From Letharia columbiana (taxonomy: Eukaryota > Ascomycota > Lecanoromycetes > Lecanorales > Parmeliaceae), in NCBI RefSeq assembly GCF_014066305.1, contig NW_023501055.1:186001-250000 (forward strand): a stretch of DNA of 64,000 nucleotides, read 5' to 3'. The translations under genes and the position numbers were made by a program. Of this stretch, positions 26,857 to 37,167 are shown one piece after another. Positions within the stretch are counted from its first letter, which is position 1. The number at the start of each line of letters is the position of its first letter. Below the pieces are notes generated by a model. It worked only from the letters and a program-made list of their open reading frames with translations, was not told the DNA's origin and ran no database searches.

Positions 26857-27405
26857 CTATCGAGTAAATAGATAAGCGATCTTTAATAAGCGAACTTTAA
26901 TAAGCGATATTTAAATTTCTTACGCTTTAATAATTATAAGACTATATTTAAAAATACTTTTTTTTATCTAAAAGCCTATATTTTATTCTATAATTTAAAA
27001 AAAAAAATTAAATTTAAATAGAAAATAAAAAAGTTATTTTAAAATCTATATCTAATTAAAACTATTCGATTATCGAGCGAAGCTACGAACTTTAATAAGC
27101 GATATTTAAATTTCTTACGCTTTAGTATTTATAAGACTAAATTTAAAAATTCTTTTTTTATCTAAAAGCCTATATTTCGTTCTATAATTCAATTTTTTTT
27201 TAAAAATCTAATAAAAAATAAAAAATAATTCTATATGTTAATAATATATATCTATTTTTTTAATAATTATAAACGCTAATTTATTTATTCGCGATAAGTT
27301 AGTCGATCTAATTAAAGAGCGTAGCGAACTCGAATTTATAATTAACTATATATATAAATTTAAGATTTTTAAGCTTAATTCTATCTTATTCTATTATATA
27401 TACTA
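26857..27405 (+). repeat. Dispersed repeat R1, copy b
   Basis: Starts inside the family (tatcgagtaaatagataagc), lacking the AGTAAAGGCC end, and finishes at ctattatatatacta. It holds an internal duplication of about 190 bp: the phrase ataagcgatatttaaatttc occurs at about 26,901 and 27,092. It lies in inverted orientation to copy c. Confidence 0.65.
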
Positions 27406-28284
27406 ATATAGAAGAGAAAGTAAGTTAAGAATTTATATAATAATTCGTTAATTATTTCGATATTCTCTAGAGAATTAGATAAAGAATTAAGAATATTTTC
27501 AGTCTCTCGACTTATCTTATTATTTAATTTTAAGCTAATATTAAGCTAAGATATTAACTAATTCTCTATATTCTTCTATAATTCTCGCGATTTAATTATT
27601 TTAATTAAGAGATAATCGAGAGACTTAATTTCGAGCTCTTTATTTATTTATTTTTTATTTAATTTAAATATTAAGCTATTAACTAAGTAGTCTTAATACT
27701 CTTTATCTTCTATAATATCTCTATTATCGATTATAATATAAGTTATTATTAAAATATAAATATAATTTTAATTTATAAAATTATTTAATTTATTAATTAT
27801 ATTAATTATATTCGCTTTAAGCTTAAAGTTCGAATTATTATTATTATTATTTCGAAGTCGATTAGATATCTTTTTATTATAAAGGGTTTAATAGCTAAAT
27901 AGCTAATATCTTTTCTTACTCTTATTTAATAATAATAAATATTTTAAATATTTAAATATATTATCTAATTTCTTATAGTAAATACTATTTAAATTATTTA
28001 ACGAGGGATTAAAGTTATAATTATTATTTTTATTATTATTTTTATCTCGATCTTATTTTAAAGTAATATCTTTATATTTTAAATTATTATTATCTTTAAA
28101 GATCTTCTTATTCTTCTATTTCTTATAGAATTCCTTTATAATAATAAATATAGCTTATTTCTTATTATCTTACTTAAGAAGATAATCTTCTTTATAAAGA
28201 AGTATAATAATTTTATTAAAGTTTAATATATTATTAAGTTATATAATAAGATAATATATAAATTTCTTATATTTTTTTTTAAAT
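27406..28284. other. AT-rich interval between inverted R1 copies
   Basis: About 880 bp between two R1 copies that point toward each other. It is rich in tta/ttc words with stops in all frames. If b and c are terminal inverted repeats of one element, this is its body, but no transposase motif could be seen. Confidence 0.35.
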
Positions 28285-28889
28285 TAGTATATATAAAAGA
28301 ATAAGATAGAGTTAAATTAGAAAATCTTAAATTTATATATATAGTTAATTATTAATTCGTTAAATCTACGCTTTTTAATTAGATATCGCGAATAAATAAA
28401 TTAGCGTTTATAATTATTAAAAAATAGATATACGTTATTAACATATAGAATAACTTTTTTATTTTCTATTAAGTTTTTAAGATTCTTTTTTTTAAACTAT
28501 AGATCGAAATATGGGCTTTTAGATAAAAAAAGAATTTCTAAATTTAATCTTATAATTATTAAAGCGCAAGGAATTCAAATATCGCTTATTAAAGTTCGCT
28601 TATTAAAGTCCGCTCGATAGCTCTAATTAAAAAATAGATATACATTATTTAATTTTAAAATAACTTTTTTATTTTCTATTAAAATTTTGGGATTTTTCTT
28701 TTAAATTATAGAACGTAATATAGGCTTTCAGATAAAAAAAGAATTACTAAATTTAGTCTTATAGATATTTAAAGGCAAGGAATTTAAATATCGCTCACCA
28801 AAGATCGCTCATCAAAGACCGCTTATTAAATTTACTCGACAGCCCTAATTAAAAAAAACGGTTATGAATTTAATTTATAGGCCTTTACT
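28285..28889 (-). repeat. Dispersed repeat R1, copy c (inverted)
   Basis: Complete copy in reverse orientation: begins agtatatataaaagaataag and ends ataggcctttact. It contains the same internal duplication as copy b (the reverse complement of ataagcgatatttaaattcc appears twice) and is the least mutated copy, with cgctcaccaaagatcgctca near 28,790. Confidence 0.65.
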
Positions 28890-29335
28890 CGTTATTTAAT
28901 AATAGAATAATAAGAATTTATTTATTAATTAAAGCTCTTATACGCTTAAGATTCTTAGATTTTATATATATATTAATAATATAAGTCTTAATTAAATTAT
29001 TATTATTAATTATAATAATATTTTATAATTTTTATAACTTAATAAAGTAAAGAATAAATTTAAAATTTATATAGTCGATTTAGAGTCTAATTTATCTTAT
29101 TATAATTATCTTCTTATCTTCTATTACTTTAATTAATTTATTCTTATATATCGAGTAAATAAATTTTAATATTTAATTATTAAGATTTTTTTAAATCTTT
29201 ATATCGATATCGTATCTTAAAACCTACTAATTAATAAATCTCGATATAATAATTTTTATATATTAGATTTTATTAGCTAATATATTTATAATAATAACTT
29301 TCTTTAATAAATTATTTAGAAATAATATTAATTCT

Positions 29336-29410
29336 TATTTTATTACGTCTTATTTTATTACGTCTTATTTTATTACGTCTTATTTTATTACGTCTTATTT
29401 TATTACGTCT
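29336..29410 (+). repeat. Five perfect tandem copies of a 15-bp unit
   Basis: The unit tattttattacgtct is repeated five times without a mismatch (29,336, 29,351, 29,366, 29,381, 29,396). Its perfection inside otherwise degraded DNA means the array expanded after RIP. Confidence 0.95.
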
Positions 29411-29524
29411 TATAAATTATAATATTTTAAAATATACTTTATCTTCTTTAATTATAATTAATAATTTTTCTATTCTTTAAACTTTAAGAAATTCTAGATT
29501 TAAATTAATATAGTTATATATATA

Positions 29525-29688
29525 TATTACGAGCGTACCCTTAACACACCCCTCAGCCCTATGGCTAGCGGGCCTTGGCGGAGGTATCCTCTATTATATT
29601 ATACCTTCTTTTTATCTATATAGTTCGATATCTTAGTTATCTTATTCAATATATCTATATTAATATTGTATCTATATCGGTTCTAATA
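29525..29688 (+). repeat. 5' LTR of the younger gypsy element
   Basis: 164 bp starting TATTACGAGCGTACCC and ending GGTTCTAATA, which fits original TG...CA ends. It is nearly identical to 33,222-33,385. The pentamer ATATA (29,520-29,524) precedes it and recurs after the 3' LTR. Confidence 0.9.
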
Positions 29689-29929
29689 CTATAACTAAGG
29701 TTAACTCACTTATTTCATTCGTATTAGCGGATGAATTTAAAGAAACGCGCTGGTAGAGGCTTTGGTAAGAAACTAAGTTAAGCCATCGTATCTCTAAGTA
29801 AGCCTATCAGATAGGTAATTCGATTTCAAAGCGAATCGGACTCGGCAAATAGTAGTCGAGAGATAAATAAGGCATTGGACCATTCGTACGGCTAGCGAAT
29901 CGAAAGAAATAGCCAACACCAATAAAGGA

Positions 29930-32515
29930 TATCATAGCCGCGTTCAACAAACTACGTATACACCCCGATAGCGAGGATTTTACTACTTTTATCACCTCCC
30001 TTAAAGCATATAAGTATCGAGTCCTCCCCTTCGATCTAATTAACGGCCCGGCCATATATTAATAATATATAAATAACATTCTATTTAAGTATCTAAATGA
30101 CTTCTACTAGATCTATCTCGATAATATATTTATCTATAGTAAGATAAAGAAGAAATATATTCAATACGTCAGATAAATCCTTTAGAAATTAAGGGACGCC
30201 GGCCTTTAGATAGATATTCTTAAGTGCGAATTCTACGTCTAGGAAATCAAATTTCTAGGCCTACTAATATCTATAGACGGGTTATGAATAAACTTTATTA
30301 AAATTTAGACTATTATCGAGTAAATTATACCTATCAATCTTAAAGAGATATAGACCTTCATTAGATTTTGCAATTTTTACTAGCGGTTTATTAGAGATTT
30401 CTCTAAAATAGTTAAATTTATAGTAAAACTCATCGCAAAAGAGACTATATTTGATTAGTCCCCAGCATATTAAGAGGCCTTTTATTTTCTGAAAGTCGTC
30501 GTTACGAAAGTCTTAGTTCTATATTATTTCGATAGAATAAAGAAGGCCGTTCTAGAGACTAACTCTTTCGACTACGTTAATGGAGATATTCTTTCTTAAT
30601 ACGATAATAAAAAAGTACTTCACTCGATAGCCTTCTATAATAAGAATCTCACTTTAGTCAAGTACAACTATTAGATCTACGATAAGGAGTTACTAGCCAT
30701 TATTCGCTATCTTGAACACTAGCGTTCTAAATTGGAATATATCGATATTCCTATTAAGATCTTTACGGACTATAAGGAATTAATATACTTCGTCGAAGAA
30801 AGAGATCTTAGTCGTCGCTAGGCCCGCTATTTGAATATACTATCCGAATTTAATATAAAGATCATCTATTAATTAGAACCTTAGAACGTTAAGGCGGATA
30901 TACTTATACGAATAACTAGATATAAACTAATCGATTTTAGAAACGAACGATTACGTTAATAGCATTAAACAATCTTTATCTCTAATCGATTAAAGTTAGA
31001 TAGTAAAAGTATTGATATATATATAATTAATAACTCTATTTATCATAAGATAGTAGAGATTAATAAGGAGGATAATTATTATACGAAAATCCGTAACGCT
31101 ATTACCGAAGGTAAGAATAAATTTCGAGGGATTACTCTCAACAAGTGCTCCGTATAGAATGGAGTACTTTACTATAAGGATCGTTTATGAATATCCGATA
31201 ACATATATATTAATGTTATCCGAGAGATATATAATCAATTATTCTACGATTATTCTAAGGTAGTCTATATCTATAAACTACTTAAAAGAAAGTATTACTA
31301 ACGAGAAATAAGAGCGATAGTAGCCATCTATATTCGGAATTACTATACCTATTAAAGAATTAAAGCGCCTCGCGATCGAGAGTATAGATTACTATAGTCT
31401 CTATCAATTTCATAGAAACGATAGTAAGATATATCGATCGATTTCGTTATAGGCTTGCCGATGTTTGACGACTATAACGCTATTTAGATAGCGATCGATA
31501 GGCTTATTAAGGAATATTACTACGTAGCCTATTTCGATATCGATAAAGATATTATCGCTAAGAAGATAGTTAACTTATTACTTAAGAAAGTATTTTATTT
31601 ACACGATCTATCGGCTTTAATAATATCGAATTAAGGCCTTTAATTTATAGCTATTATATGAAAGTCTTTTTATGAGAGATTAGATATTATAACTAAGCTA
31701 TTAATAGCCTTTTATTCTAAAATTAACGAATAGATTAAACGAGCGAATTAGAATATAAAGCGTTATCTTCGAATATATTATAACTATATATAGGACGACT
31801 AGATAAGATAATTATCTATTATCAAGTTCGTCGATAATAATACTACTTTATCGACTATTAATATCCTACCTTTCCTTATAAATAAGGGATTTTATCCTCG
31901 AATAACTTTTAGCTCGAATACTATCGACTATGAGATTATATATAAATATCTTAATACTACTTAGGCGGAGAATATTATAAACTATATAAAATAAGTTCTT
32001 AAGTATATTCGAAGTAATATAGACCGCGCTTAGAAGGCTATAATTATATAAGCTAATAAGTATCGATAAAAGGTTACTTTTTAAATAGGCGATAAGGTCT
32101 TTCTAAATAGTAAGAATATTATCTTCAATCGCCCTTTCCGCAAATTAAATTATAAGAGACTTAATCTATTTAAGATTATAGGTCTTGTGAAAACCTTATA
32201 TCGTCTAGAGCTTTCACTAAGTATAAGAATCCACGACGTCTTTCACTCTAATCTCTTAAATCTCGCGGTAAATAACCCCTTATCAAGGTAGATAAATCCT
32301 TCGCCGGAGTATGTCACTATTAATAATTAGATCGAATAGATTATTAAAGAAATACTTAACTCTAAATTAATCTATGGCCGTCTTAAGTATAAAGTTAAGT
32401 GGAAAAGCCTCGATAATAACCTTATCTGGTATAATGCGGACGGCGGTGAATTCGAAAATTGCTAGGACCTAATAGACGACTTCCATAAGCGATATCTCGA
32501 AGAGCCTCACCTATA
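29930..32515 (+). pseudogene. Gypsy pol relic: RT, RNase H, integrase, chromodomain
   Basis: This is the coding core of the element above. Domains in order: RT from AFNKLRIHPDSEDFTTF (about 29,950) to the FCNFYQRFI-type thumb (about 30,370; the Gln position is TAG); RNase H with the KELLAI block (about 30,690) and a conserved TDYKEL near 30,765; a linker with a K-Y-Y..R-x-x-I segment before integrase; the integrase core at about 31,430-31,960; then a C-terminal segment ending at EEPHL and TAA (about 32,515). No frameshift was noticed over this long stretch, only stop substitutions and an Asp-to-Asn change in the RT active site, so RIP is the only visible damage. The deleted 5' part predates or accompanies insertion. 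Confidence 0.85.
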
Positions 32516-33206
32516 AAGAATTAATTAATAGAATTTCGAAATTACCTCAGACACTTCGTTTTTAATTAAATTGAAACCATCCGATATCTTCGCAATACCC
32601 TTATTTTTTTAGGGCCGAGAATCGATCCCCTAGGCCTATATCGATCGGAAATCATATCATATATAGCCTCTCGCGTAAGGTCCCCTTGCTGACTAATATC
32701 TAAGTATCTTCCGAAGTTATAATGCGTTATCTATGGACCTCACTGTTATCGTCGATAGCCTTTATTAATATCGATTATATGATACCCTACGGAGAAACTT
32801 ACTTGATATTGAATTAGGGTTTTTAGCGCCTATAGCTCGGTTCGGTTCGAGAGCTCTCGATTAATCACGTCGCATTATTTCACCGACATTCCACCCACTC
32901 AGATATAGATTCGGAAATTATTATTAATTACCCCTACGTCTATAAACATTATTTTCGCTATATTATATCGATTTCCTCTCGGCTAGACTCTCTATATACG
33001 CCTAAATCACGGCTAACGACGTCGCTACAGTACGATTAAGAAGAGCTACTATCGTTACTAATACCGCCCTTAAAGAAAGATACTATACTAGAAAATCCCA
33101 GATACGGTTATTTCTTTACTGCTTTTACTATTTTTTCAGACGTTAAGCGTGCATACATATCTATTTTTCTATCTTTCCACTTATTAATTATAGAATATAA
33201 TTTAAC

Positions 33207-33221
33207 GAAGGGGGGGGATAG
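33207..33221 (+). other. Polypurine tract before the 3' LTR
   Basis: GAAGGGGGGGATAG directly precedes the 3' LTR, the expected place of the plus-strand primer in an LTR retrotransposon. Its run of G has escaped RIP. Confidence 0.8.
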
Positions 33222-33385
33222 TATTACGAGCGTACCCTTAATACACCCCTCAGCCCTATGGCTAGCGGGCCTTGGCGGAGGCATCTCCTATTATATCATG
33301 CCTCCTTTCTATCTATATAGTTCGATATCTTAGTTATCTTATTCAATATACCTATATTAATATTACATCTATATCGATTTTAATA
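33222..33385 (+). repeat. 3' LTR of the younger gypsy element
   Basis: 164 bp matching the 5' LTR with a small number of C/T and G/A differences (for example acacacc versus atacacc). It is followed by ATATA at 33,386-33,390, completing the target duplication. Confidence 0.9.
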
Positions 33386-33390
33386 ATATA

Positions 33391-34483
33391 TTAAATATCT
33401 ATATAATTATCTTATATAGCTATTTATAAAAGAAAAAATAAAAAAATAAATAGAAAATATATAATAAGAATATAGAAATATTTATTTAACTTCTATAATA
33501 CTAAATTATTAAATAGATAAGTATTTCTATTTAATAGTATAGAGACTACAATAATAAAAATTCGGTTTATAATCTATTAAAAATAGTTTATATTTAATAA
33601 TCTTATATTATAAAAAATAATTATTTATTATTATATTTTATAAAGAAGTATATAGAAAGAATAGAGATAACTATCTATCTATAGTATAAAATTACGCTAA
33701 GATTATTTACTATTATAAAAAGTAGTAATAATATTTATTTAAAACTTAATAATATATAAATATACTAGTCTTCTATTAATTAATTTTAATAGTATTAGAA
33801 GATTAAATAATCTATAGAAATTATATATTAAATAAGAGTCGAACTTAAATAAGAGACCCCTTTAGAATAATGACAAAGATCGGACGATAGCTATTTCAAC
33901 GAATTAAAACCATCCGATACTTGTCTAGGAGCTTAATTAACCAATCAGAATGTAGTAAATATAGTAGTAGATATTTTTTAGTGCGGTCGTTTGGCCACAT
34001 ATGACTGCCAAATGACAAGGGAGGTCTGATCTGACGTTACGTATCATATGACAAATCCGCATGCCTAGCCGTAAAGATGTTACATGCAAAGAACAGCTAT
34101 GCCGTAGCCAGTGGTATATCTCATATGATGTGAGACTTCGTATGGAAACATATCGAGATCTTTGCTGTTTCGAGTAGGAATGTCCTAGATGGATCGGAAG
34201 GTGATAAATTTCTTATTAGTTTGTCGAATACGGTAACCACGTCGTTTGATTGCTAATATTTATGACGAGGGCATTTGTAAAAGGTTGGTACCGGGATCGG
34301 ATGAAGTCATGGCCTTGCTCTCTGAGCCATCTCATGTACATAAACAGGAGCATACCTGCCTGTATGCTGTTCCCTTATCATCGTTCGGTTATTCCAGCCC
34401 TAGCCCTAGCTCTACAGCCAAGAAATAGAACCTGTTCCTCCATCCTTCACCTCCAACCGACGGTCTGTCATCTCCCAACTTCA
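33391..34483. other. Isochore edge and upstream flank of the SDR relic
   Basis: AT-rich relic DNA continues to about 33,870; composition then switches within about 80 bp. A copy of the recurrent motif (reverse complement ATCGGATGGTTTTAATTCGT) lies exactly at the switch, about 33,897-33,922. The rest has normal composition and no supported gene; the 60-codon frame at 34,246-34,428 has no recognisable content. Confidence 0.5.
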
Positions 34484-35700
34484 ATGGCAGAACTCCAGCT
34501 ATCCCTCCCGGATCCACAGTGCTCGTTACCGGCGCTAACGGCTTCATTGGAAGCCATGTTGCCGACCAGCTCATTCAAGCTGGCTACCGGGTGCGGGGTA
34601 CAAGCAGAGACACGACCAAAACCGCCTGGATTACCGAGATGTTTGACAAGAGGTACGGCGAGGGCAAATTTGAAGCTGTGGTAGTAAAAGACATGGCAGA
34701 AAGTGGTGCCTTTGATGAAGCATGTAAAGGTACGCTTCTGGCACTCGGACTCGGTGGGCAATGAAATCACTGACTTGACCCATGTTTAGGCGTCTCCGGT
34801 GTGGCTCACGTAGCCTCCGTCCTCACTTTCGAACTCTGACCCCAACAAGGTCATACCGACTGTAGTGAATGGAGCCGTGAACGCAGCTACCTCTGCTGCC
34901 AAACAGACCTCGGTCAAACGCTTCGTCTACACCTCTTCTTCAACTGCCATCACCGCGCCCAGACCCAATGTTGAGATCACAATCAGCACAGAAAATTGGA
35001 ACAACGAGGACGTCAAGGCAGCTTGGGAACCTCCTCCGTTTGAAGCAAAAGGAGCATGGAGTCCATACGGCGCGAGTAAGACGCAAGCTGAGCAGGAAAT
35101 GTGGAAGTTTGTGAAAGAGCATGAACCAGGCTTCGTTCTGAACGCAGTGTTGCCAAACACCAACATGGGAGAGATCCTTAGCGACAAGCAACCCGCGTCG
35201 ACAGGAGGGTGGGTCAGGAGTGTGTACAATAGAAACCTTAACGCCGTCAAGGACGTCCCTCCCCAGTGGAGTAAGACGTTTCCCAGCCCTTGGCCTTCTT
35301 ATTCATACCGTTATTGGAGTCTTAAGACACGTTGCAGGAGTGGACTGACCCCCAAAACTGCTCCACAACTCGATTTGTACTTCAAAGCGGACTTGCTAAG
35401 CTGAACTTCGTAGTGGTCAATGTTAAAGATACAGCACGACTGCATGTTGCTGCACTTCTAGATCCAGAAGTGGAAAATGAGCGGATACTGGCCTTTGCAC
35501 ACCCTTATAATTGGAATGACGTTTTGGCGGTTTTGCGTAAAATCCACCCTGACAAGAACTTTCCGACGGACGTTGAGGATGAGCCGCGAGATTTAAGCAA
35601 GTTGAATAACTCGAGAGGAGCTGCGCTCTTGAAGGCATTCGGCCGACCGGGATTCACTGGTCTGGAAGAAACTGTCAGGGAAAATACCGCGGGTCTTTAG
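34484..35700 (+). pseudogene. NAD(P)-dependent reductase, extended SDR family, frameshifted
   Basis: Resembles fungal Gre2/dihydroflavonol-4-reductase-like enzymes, cytosolic NAD(P)H-dependent reductases of aldehydes or ketones. The cofactor motif TGANGFIGSHV is at the N-terminus, the catalytic YGASK at about 35,066-35,080, and the C-terminal part has VNVKDTARLHVAALLD. Three exons can be traced: to 34,729; 34,790-35,270; 35,414-35,700, with introns 34,730-34,789 and 35,271-35,413 (both GT..AG). Two single-base frameshifts break it: the ATG at 34,484 is out of frame with the cofactor motif a few codons later (one base missing near 34,494), and an extra base lies near 34,831. Length would be normal, roughly 340 residues. 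Assembly errors are possible, but two independent lesions beside a RIP isochore favour a pseudogene. Confidence 0.8.
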
Positions 35701-36167
35701 GGCGCAAGTTCAATATTCCATCCAATCAGTTTCTGGTCAAGCTTACTTCCAGCTCCGCGACGCGTCTTTTGATCTGCCTGAAGCACCATATCTACTTTTT
35801 CGTGGCGCTAAACATTGTGGTTCAAACAACCTTGATATAACTGCTCGTGAACAGTGATCGATCCTTCTCATTCTTCGAAAAAGGCCTTCTTTCGTCCTGT
35901 TAAAAACGATTTAATCTTGCAGCTCGTCCTGGCGCTTTTGTTCCGCCTGAAGGGTCCACATCTTGGTGGCGTTTCAAGCCTTCAATAGATTTCGTGTGCG
36001 AGTGGTGCGCTTGCTAAATATTCCGCGAGCTGTCTGATCGATTTATCTAAGCGTGCCGAGCGCATAATCTCCTAATTCCTGTGGTTGGAAATGTATCATA
36101 TTATTCTAGTGTCTCTCTGTCTTGCAGATTTTCCTGACAGCGTCACCTTCGTCAAACGTTCGTCGCA
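35701..36167. other. Intergenic region
   Basis: No gene, repeat or RNA could be seen. It is presumably the 3' flank of the SDR relic and the promoter of the next gene. Confidence 0.5.
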
Positions 36168-36734
36168 ATGGGGACCTACAAGAAAACAGATATTCTCGTC
36201 TTGTTTCAGCTGTATCTTCTCGGTCTTGCAGCTTTGGGTTCTAATACCATCGTTCTTCCTAACCCAAACCTCACTTCTGTGTCGAATTGGACACTTCCGC
36301 AGCCTCTAGAGTACGCTCAACCTATTGCTAATGAAGTAAGCAGGACTGATTCCACATCGAGCAGCGTGTTGCCGTCAGACCCATTCTCATACAGAGTACC
36401 CCAGTCGTCGCAAGTCATCACCTTCTCCCGGTATTCGAGGACCCTCAAGCGCGAGGATGTACTAGCATGCTTGTTAGAAGCAGCGTTGGAAGTCATCAAG
36501 GAAATCAATCTCGGCCACGACGGACCTATGGATACGGAGGAGATCCAGGCCAGCTCTGGCCACTCATTATTGATCCTTCACCCCGATCCGAGATTGACAT
36601 GGAGCATGTGGGGGACAACGATAACTGGCATCAGCAACTTCTTGAACGATTTTGAGTTTGTGGATTGCGACTTCGAAGTTGAAATACTGGGGTACTCAGC
36701 TAATTTTGGGAGTGGCCTTTTGGTCTATTTTTGA
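36168..36734 (+). CDS. Putative small secreted protein, unknown function
   Basis: A single uninterrupted exon of 188 codons. The first 25 or so residues have two Lys followed by a hydrophobic stretch (DILVLFQLYLLGLAALG), which suggests a signal peptide, and the rest is soluble and acidic. It has an NLT and an NWT sequence near residues 34-42 (potential N-glycosylation). The C-terminal half (E-D-V-L-A-C-L-L-E-A-A-L-E-V-I-K-E, then W-S-M-W-G-T-T-I-T-G-I-S-N-F-L) has the look of a fungal-specific family of hypothetical proteins in which a helix precedes a W-x-M-W-G-T-T-I-x-G motif. I recognise the pattern only vaguely and assign no function. It is intact although its neighbours on both sides are broken. 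No cysteine-rich pattern of classic effectors is present. Confidence 0.6.
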   Translation: MGTYKKTDILVLFQLYLLGLAALGSNTIVLPNPNLTSVSNWTLPQPLEYAQPIANEVSRTDSTSSSVLPSDPFSYRVPQSSQVITFSRYSRTLKREDVLACLLEAALEVIKEINLGHDGPMDTEEIQASSGHSLLILHPDPRLTWSMWGTTITGISNFLNDFEFVDCDFEVEILGYSANFGSGLLVYF

Positions 36735-37167
36735 TCAGCAGTTCAGGCCAATCATACCTGGATGAAATAGGAGCTTTCTGGAAGAATGGAATATGTTCCT
36801 TCCAGCTCGCTGATCAGTACATGTATGATCGAAGAATCCTGTCCTCAATCTGGTCCACATCGACGTTTAAGTGTTTGGTCTCGTACCTTTGCGCGTAGTC
36901 AGGTATTCCGAATGCCTCGAAACAGAAACCTCTAGAGGCTTCTGTCCTTACCCGATAAATCCTCTTTAATATCAAAAAATCCATGGCTCTCAGCCATGTC
37001 CACCAAGTTTCCTCCCCCCTCTCCATTGCTAGCAGGCTTCCCAATATCAGCATCTGCCTAGAAGCATAGAGTACGGTTCGCTTACCCCATCTCCTAGTTC
37101 ACTCTGTCTTCTGTCTTCTGCCTTTAAATCTTTGCAATAAAATCATCTGTGACAAATATATCCACAC
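36735..37167. other. Intergenic region
   Basis: No supported gene. A 79-codon minus-strand frame (36,814-37,053) shows no family features. Confidence 0.5.

Larger units (their letters stand above)
29525..33385 (+). mobile_element. Internally deleted Ty3/gypsy retrotransposon (chromovirus-like)
   Basis: A 3,861-bp element with 164-bp LTRs, ATATA target duplications on both sides and a polypurine tract. It is far less mutated than its surroundings, so it is younger. Past stops, one plus-strand frame runs through a short Gag-like start (about 29,735) straight into the middle of RT at about 29,945. Protease and the first RT blocks are therefore missing. RT's catalytic box reads YLDNIFIYS at about 30,110. 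RNase H includes YDKELLAIIRYLEH at about 30,680. Integrase follows, with ISIDFVIGLPMFDDYNAIQI near 31,440, and the end resembles a chromodomain (YKVKWKSLDNNLIWYNADGG near 32,390-32,440). Nearly all interruptions are TAG or TAA at Gln positions. It cannot be active on its own. Confidence 0.9.
1..33870. other. AT-rich, RIP-mutated transposon isochore
   Basis: The block is strongly AT-rich and has no open reading frame with coding character. Remaining C is nearly always followed by T, G or C, and remaining G is nearly always preceded by A, C or G, so CA and TG are almost absent while CG is common. This is the footprint of repeat-induced point mutation acting on CpA. Coding relics inside it carry TAG or TAA where related elements have CAG or CAA (Gln). 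The edge on the right is abrupt, between about 33,870 and 33,950. Individual elements that can be delimited are listed separately. Confidence 0.95.

Noticed and set aside
29336..29410. CRISPR-like array
   Set aside because: The units are directly adjacent with no spacers; it is a simple tandem repeat in a eukaryotic genome.
29807..30055. 82-codon minus-strand frame
   Set aside because: It is antisense to the Gag/RT junction of the gypsy element, whose plus-strand frame matches RT.
34468..34770. 100-codon minus-strand frame over the SDR start
   Set aside because: Shadow of the SDR exon; the plus strand carries the TGANGFIG motif.
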